Source: JBBQYD01 sp942493075
Lineage (GTDB): Bacteria > Verrucomicrobiota > Verrucomicrobiia > Limisphaerales > UBA8199
DNA length: 64,000 nt
Direction of reading: 5' to 3'
Assembly (NCBI GenBank): GCA_942493075.1
Contig: OW818681.1
Coordinates: forward strand, 4,464,001 to 4,528,000
The translations under genes were made by a program, and so were the position numbers. Positions 60,002-64,000 of the stretch are shown piece after piece; positions within the stretch are counted from its first letter, which is position 1, and the number at the start of each line of letters is the position of its first letter. The notes beneath the pieces were generated by a model. That model searched no databases. It was not told the DNA's origin and was given only the letters and a program-made list of their open reading frames with translations.

Positions 60002-61186
60002 ATGGTTCTCCGCACGATCGCTAGCTGCCTTGTCTTTGTCGCCCTGCTAGGCACCGCCAACAGCCGTGCCATTGAGTTGTCCTCATCCGACCTGGATCAA
60101 CTCCGGGCTGCCCGCACCGGGCAGGCGCTCGTCTTACAATTGGCTACCAATAGACAAGCGATTCCCCATCTGCCAGTAAATGTAACGGCCCAGTCTGGCA
60201 CGCAGTTTTTGTTCTCTGATAAGCCTGAGTACTTTCCCAAAGACGGGATCGCGCTGCGGGAAAAGGTCAACCCTGGCATCGTTCGGCTCTACGTTTATCA
60301 CGTTCCAGAGCCGGTCGAGGCAGGCAAGGTTATTACCACGGCAATCGAGAATCTCGGCACCCAAGACCTGAAGATCAAGATGCTCCGTCGCGGGTTTCCC
60401 AGGCCGGGGGGCGATTACCATCGAGTCGCGAAAGATGCCTTGACCGCTTTCCTCACGAGCCGGCCAGAAGAATCGTCCCGGTCAATTACGCCGGGCGGGG
60501 CACTGATCATTGACCCCGAGATGGACAAAATTGTAGCCCGCAAGGACCAGCTCGTGCATGGCTTTTATGAGTTTACGTTGGATGGGCCCGCACGCGTCAC
60601 CGTTTTCCAACGTGATCCGTCGGCTGATAGTCTCGCCGCACTGAAGACCCTTGAGCCGCTGGCAGCACGCCGTGCAGGACATGAGGGCGCTTCGGGTGCG
60701 GGACGTGGTTTATTCTTATCTCCGGATTATGAAGTAAAACCCGCCATGCAACCGGTCGATACCGCTGCCGGAGCCATGCAGATTGTGATCGCGGACGGCA
60801 AACGGGACCCGTGGATGCGCGGGCATGATGGCATCGAGAACCGCGCCGCTCTGAATGCCGGTAACTACGGTGCGATTTACCGGATACGATTCACACGCAC
60901 TTCCAGCGACGGCTGCAAACTGGCACTGCTCTTCACCAAACTCGATGTGGTTAATCAATGGTGCGGTGCTGTGGCCGCAGCGGTTACTTTAAAGCGAGGC
61001 AATCAACCGGAGGAGTTAATCGCTGTGCCTGCGGACAAAGTGGCTCTGCAAAAGAAAGGAGAGGTCAGCGTTTTGGCTGTGTTTCCTCCCCTGCCTGCGG
61101 GAGAAACGGAAGACATTGAGTTAGTCTATTCGCCACCCGGCGCTGCCTGCCTGCCTACACCCCTGCTCCTGGTGCCCTTTAAATAG
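60002..61186 (+). CDS. Secreted protein of unknown function
   Basis: 394 residues with a signal peptide (ASCLVFVALLGTANSRA). The mature protein has no recognised motif; it looks like two beta-rich halves (FLFSDKPEYFPKDGIALRE, VNPGIVRLYVYHVPEPVEAG; then ENRAALNAGNYGAIYRIRFTR and CKLALLFTKLDVVNQWCGAV). It follows the sigma gene by 84 bp on the same strand, so it could be a regulated output of the kinase/sigma unit, but a start without a good ribosome site leaves its own promoter possible. Confidence 0.82.
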   Translation: MVLRTIASCLVFVALLGTANSRAIELSSSDLDQLRAARTGQALVLQLATNRQAIPHLPVNVTAQSGTQFLFSDKPEYFPKDGIALREKVNPGIVRLYVYHVPEPVEAGKVITTAIENLGTQDLKIKMLRRGFPRPGGDYHRVAKDALTAFLTSRPEESSRSITPGGALIIDPEMDKIVARKDQLVHGFYEFTLDGPARVTVFQRDPSADSLAALKTLEPLAARRAGHEGASGAGRGLFLSPDYEVKPAMQPVDTAAGAMQIVIADGKRDPWMRGHDGIENRAALNAGNYGAIYRIRFTRTSSDGCKLALLFTKLDVVNQWCGAVAAAVTLKRGNQPEELIAVPADKVALQKKGEVSVLAVFPPLPAGETEDIELVYSPPGAACLPTPLLLVPFK

Positions 61187-61199
61187 TCGGGCCTCCGCG

Positions 61200-62321
61200 T
61201 CACCAGCGCTGCCCAAACGGGCGCACGACCGTTGCGGCTGCTGCCGGAGCCTGTTTCAGCGCGTCGTGGGTCGTTTTCTCAAAAATGTAAGGCTTGGCGA
61301 CTTCGTACTCGATCTTGCCTTCGCGGCAAAGGCGTGTGAGGCATTGATCCATCGTTTGCATGCCCTCCTGCGAGCACGTCTGCATCGTCTGATAGATGGA
61401 TTCCACCTTGCCAGAGCGGATGTTGCTGCGGACTGCGGGGTTCGCGATCAGGATCTCGCTGGCCAGGCAGCGGCCTGACTTATCCTTGCGCGGGAGCAAA
61501 ACCTGGGAGATCACTCCGACCAATGTGTTGGCCAGTTGCGAGCGCACCTGGGGTTGTTGGTCGGTCGGAAACACATCCACTATCCGGCTAACCGTCGAGG
61601 CGGCGCTGGAAGTGTGCAACGTGCCGAACACCAGATGTCCGGTCTCAGCCGATGTCAGCGCAATGCCGATCGTCTCGTAATCACGCATCTCACCGATCAG
61701 GATGACGTCGGGATCTTGCCGCAAGGCATACTTCAGCGCGTTCTTGAAGGAAAGCGTATCGTTGGCACGGCCCACCTCACGTTGTGTGATGTAGGATTTC
61801 TTTGAGGAATGAACATACTCGATTGGATCTTCAATGGTCAGGATGTGATCGGCGCGGTTGGTGTTAATCGCATCGATCAGCGAAGCCAGAGTCGTCGATT
61901 TTCCACTGCCAGTAGTACCCGTCACTAGCACGAGCCCTCGTTTCACCTGGGTAAATTCTTTAACTGAATCTGGAAGCCCGAGGTCGGAGAGGGCCGGTAT
62001 GCGATCCGCCAGGAACCGGATGGTTGCTCCAACTGCTCCACGGCTGCGATGCACGTTGAAACGGAATCTGCCCAACCCTGCTACTCCGTGCGAGAAGTCC
62101 AGTTCGTTGCGCGTTTCGGCATCCTGCTCAAACATCTGCTTTTGAAGATCCGTGAGCACGCTATAAATCAATTGCTGGCAATCGGCAGGAGAAAGCGGGC
62201 CCGCTTCGGCAAAAGGAATCATCTCTCCTTGAATCCGCAGCCCCGGCGGGAGGCCCGCAACCAGGTGCAAATCCGACGCTTTCCTCTCTACCATTGCCTG
62301 CAAAAGCTCGTTCAGTGTCAT
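61200..62321 (-). CDS. pilT: Type IV pilus retraction ATPase PilT
   Basis: 373 residues from the ATG at 62321, chosen because MTLNELLQAMVERKASDLHL is the family start; the frame is open to 62378. Motifs are Walker A VTGTTGSGKSTTLASL, Asp box, Walker B region VILIGEMRDYETIGIALTSAETGHLVFGTLHT and the His box. The C-terminus LCREGKIEYEVAKPYIFEKTTHDALKQ lacks an obvious long tail. It depolymerises type IV pili, fitting with the pilMNOPQ genes 35 kb away. It converges on the unknown secreted protein with 14 bp between stops. Confidence 0.95.
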   Translation of the reverse strand: MTLNELLQAMVERKASDLHLVAGLPPGLRIQGEMIPFAEAGPLSPADCQQLIYSVLTDLQKQMFEQDAETRNELDFSHGVAGLGRFRFNVHRSRGAVGATIRFLADRIPALSDLGLPDSVKEFTQVKRGLVLVTGTTGSGKSTTLASLIDAINTNRADHILTIEDPIEYVHSSKKSYITQREVGRANDTLSFKNALKYALRQDPDVILIGEMRDYETIGIALTSAETGHLVFGTLHTSSAASTVSRIVDVFPTDQQPQVRSQLANTLVGVISQVLLPRKDKSGRCLASEILIANPAVRSNIRSGKVESIYQTMQTCSQEGMQTMDQCLTRLCREGKIEYEVAKPYIFEKTTHDALKQAPAAAATVVRPFGQRW

Positions 62322-62754
62322 AGAAAAAGGCCAGTCCGACCGCGATAAGGAATATCCCAGGCCGGGGTTGGAATCCATAGGAATCCGGGAGACCTATCGA
62401 TATAAATTCGGTTTCTTTCCACGGTTAGTGTGTTAGCGGCGCTCGCCGTCCGACTCGCTTTTCAGGTCGAATTTATCATCGGTGCTACCAGTTCCGTGCA
62501 CCTGGATCATCCACCTCTGGACAACCCTGTCCGGCTAACAGTTGCTCAAGGACAGTCCGCCTGTGATTTACTGCTAATCACTGGGCCATGAAAAAGGACG
62601 GAAACAGAAGCTGGGACAAGGAATCCGAAAAAGCCGGACAAGCGGTTCCAAGCCCATTCGGATTAAGGGGACAAAACGGGGACAAATTCCGGCAAATCAG
62701 GGAAAAAAGAGAAAGAAATCTCATAAACCCTTGAAAAACCGCTAAAAATAGTGT

Positions 62755-62782
62755 TTTACGCTTTGGCAAGTGTGGCTATATT
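62755..62782 (+). promoter_or_regulatory. Candidate sigma-70 promoter
   Basis: TTTACG (62755-62760), a 16 bp spacer, and TATATT (62777-62782). It faces a hairpin and terminator 35-60 bp downstream, so the expected transcript is very short. Confidence 0.4.
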
Positions 62783-62788
62783 AACTGC

Positions 62789-62843
62789 ATCTCATCCACC
62801 AATGGTGGAAGGAGTTGGGCCTCCGTTCGCGGGGGCCTTTTGC
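62789..62843 (+). ncRNA. Possible short structured RNA
   Basis: From the expected start near 62789 the transcript would be about 55 nt: a hairpin TCCACC-AAT-GGTGGA (62795-62809), an exposed AAGGAG-like stretch, and a terminator hairpin with a TTCG loop. An alternative is the leader peptide or attenuator of a downstream gene (a 29-codon frame starts inside the first hairpin). Not matched to any RNA family. Confidence 0.3.
62818..62841 (+). terminator. Intrinsic terminator with UUCG tetraloop
   Basis: GGCCTCCG-TTCG-CGGGGGCC followed by TTTT. The 8 bp stem contains one G-U pair and the stable UUCG loop. Confidence 0.75.
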
Positions 62844-63049
62844 TTTCTCGCCAAGCGACGCTCATACTTCTTCCGGATCTTGTTTGGCTGATATCCCTAT
62901 TAAAAACTGCCCATGAAAGGTTGTTCTCGTGCTCTAATAGTTGTCGAATCCTTGACGGATCTATTGTGATGATTGAGATTGTAGCGTGCCAGACTGGCCA
63001 TCGGCACACATTACTATGGCTGCAGTGAAATTATTATTATTGATAAGGT

Positions 63050-63904
63050 ATGAAACTACGTTTCGAAGTAGACCAGGCGGACGCCTTCCGCCGAGGCATT
63101 GACCGTCCGAAATCCATCGTTTCCGTCGAGGTGAACCCTGCCGACCTTCCAGAGGAGACCCGCTCCAACATAGCCAACCACCTGGTGGGCATTGACGTCC
63201 TACAGTTCTACTACCACAACGGCGAGATTATCAAAGGCTACCCAATCCGAGAGCTATCGTATACTTCCCGCGATCCCAAGCGGATCGTTGCAAAGGCAGC
63301 AAACATCGAGTCTCTTGTGGAGGCAGTTAAGGCCAATGACCGGTTTATTGCAGGAATTGAGGAATCTTTTAACCACCCGGTTCAATTTCGGCTCATTGAG
63401 AGGCCCCCGAAGAATGAGGCGGAATTTGCGCTTATATCTGATCAGAGCCCGGCACAGATGCAGGAGGTTACCGAGGCAGTTCGGCAAAAACGCCGGGTTT
63501 GCTTCGAATGTTTCCTCCAGGACGTGCAGCGCGGCCTGAACAAACTGCTGCATGCCAACTCCTATATTGTCTACCTGCTCCCCTTGCCATCGAATACGGC
63601 TCAGGGAAGGTTTTACTGTGAACCGGTTTTTGCCGCCGAGTTCCTTAAAAAGCAGGTTGTCGCGCATTCGCCCATCATCGTTCTCAATGAGAAAACAGGA
63701 CGAATCGTTGAAGCGGTAAACCTCTTTCAGGCGCTCGATATTTACCTGCTGTCTGGAATGAAACCGGGCACCTTGATCGATGACCTTTCCATCCTGATGT
63801 GGGAGAGAGGGAGGTGGGTCATCGCCGCTCCGGAAAGCCTGATCGAAATGGCGAATGCAGTTGGGGCGAAGGCAAAGGAGGACGCTTCGGCTCTTGCTTC
63901 TTAG
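63050..63904 (+). CDS. Orphan protein of unknown function
   Basis: 284 residues, start supported by AAGG just before the ATG at 63050. There is no signal peptide or membrane helix. It opens KLRFEVDQADAFRRGIDRPKSIVSVEVNP, then has mixed alpha/beta character with CFECFLQDVQRGLNKLLH in the middle and VFAAEFLKKQVVAHSPIIVL later. No family is recognised. It is isolated at the window edge, preceded by a 670 bp gap with a possible small RNA and followed by a hairpin, so it may belong to an accessory or mobile insertion; that is inference only. Confidence 0.75.
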   Translation: MKLRFEVDQADAFRRGIDRPKSIVSVEVNPADLPEETRSNIANHLVGIDVLQFYYHNGEIIKGYPIRELSYTSRDPKRIVAKAANIESLVEAVKANDRFIAGIEESFNHPVQFRLIERPPKNEAEFALISDQSPAQMQEVTEAVRQKRRVCFECFLQDVQRGLNKLLHANSYIVYLLPLPSNTAQGRFYCEPVFAAEFLKKQVVAHSPIIVLNEKTGRIVEAVNLFQALDIYLLSGMKPGTLIDDLSILMWERGRWVIAAPESLIEMANAVGAKAKEDASALAS

Positions 63905-63961
63905 TGCCCCGCGGATGCTTCCGGGACAAGCGAACCGAAGGCGGATCATTAGACGAGACAA

Positions 63962-63989
63962 ATCCCTGGGGCTTTCAAACTCCAGGGAT
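63962..63989 (+). terminator. Terminator-like hairpin after the orphan gene
   Basis: ATCCCTGGGG and CTCCAGGGAT form a 10 bp stem (one G-T pair) with an 8 nt loop, 57 bp after the stop. The following TCCTTTC is only weakly T-rich. Confidence 0.6.
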
Positions 63990-64000
63990 GTCCTTTCGGG

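Larger units (their letters stand above)
62322..63049. other. Non-coding gap between pilT and the orphan protein
   Basis: About 730 bp. The left part should hold the pilT promoter. A 48-residue frame (62588-62734) and a 63-residue frame on the other strand are not convincing. Two copies of GGGGACAAA occur near 62668-62690. A candidate promoter-hairpin-terminator cassette at 62755-62843 is listed separately; the rest contains the orphan gene's promoter region. Confidence 0.5.

Noticed and set aside
62578..62769. 63-codon leftward frame, and a 48-codon rightward frame at 62588-62734
   Set aside because: Neither has a recognisable motif or convincing start; composition reflects A-rich DNA.
62818..62841. 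tRNA T-arm or tRNA gene fragment (GTTCG-like loop)
   Set aside because: The loop is a UUCG tetraloop in a GC stem followed by T residues; no D-arm, anticodon arm or CCA-like end could be found.

Overview
The window looks like chromosomal DNA of a Gram-negative Verrucomicrobiota bacterium, most likely of the Pedosphaera/Limisphaerales type. This is inferred from gene content, since there is no rRNA gene to test it. Support comes from several very large secreted beta-rich proteins (TSP3-like calcium repeats, Calx-beta, pectate-lyase-like beta-helix, LamG/Ig arrays) that carry a recurring beta-sandwich module, a hybrid histidine kinase with a long array of OB-like modules, an overlapping Ser/Thr kinase and ECF sigma pair, and a full outer-membrane toolkit (Tol-Pal, secretin, Tat). 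No tRNA, rRNA, CRISPR array, intact insertion sequence or prophage was found.

Layout. 1-5.9 kb: two tandem paralogous secreted proteins (the first cut by the window edge), a membrane acyltransferase and a tiny secreted protein. 6-8.5 kb: a Tat-exported metallo-beta-lactamase-fold hydrolase, then a compact clpS / DUF2017-like / aat operon that puts an N-degron adaptor with the transferase that makes N-degrons. 8.7-15.8 kb: tail-specific protease, a small secreted protein, and the large hybrid sensor kinase. 15.8-22.6 kb: glcD-glcF, a YbgC-type thioesterase, and a run of phenylacetate-CoA ligase, ACT protein, class V aminotransferase and DUF971. 22.6-28.2 kb: type IV pilus assembly genes pilM-N-O-(P-like), an intrinsic terminator, then the secretin pilQ and an unknown secreted protein; pilT is apart at 61.2-62.3 kb. 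28.4-30.4 kb: LysR regulator, YfcE-type phosphodiesterase, membrane protein. 30.5-35.9 kb: tolQ-tolR-tolA-tolB-pal followed by tatA-tatC in one direction. 36-43.2 kb: threonine aldolase, SDR and Gfo/Idh/MocA oxidoreductases, a CAP-domain secreted protein, lipid kinase and HAD phosphatase. 43.4-45.6 kb: an SPFH-HTH fusion with a zinc-ribbon membrane protein. 45.6-46.5 kb is non-coding and rich in inverted repeats. 46.5-53.9 kb: a divergent pair of large secreted proteins around a perfect palindrome. 54-61.2 kb: BrkB/YihY membrane protein with a YqjD-like tail, divergent from a holin-like DUF1469 protein with a similar tail; a degenerate kinase; an apparently active kinase with a glycine-rich beta-helix-like section overlapping an ECF sigma gene; and an unknown secreted protein. 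62.4-64 kb: a possible short structured RNA and an orphan protein.

Functional themes are envelope integrity and export (Tol-Pal, Tat, Prc, secretin), surface polysaccharide binding or breakdown, N-end-rule proteolysis, and phospho-signalling through eukaryote-like kinases. No single unmistakable new system stands out. The best candidates for new biology are the SPFH-HTH/zinc-ribbon pair, the BrkB and DUF1469 pair with matching tails, the pseudokinase next to the kinase/sigma unit, and the short RNA candidate at 62.79-62.84 kb.
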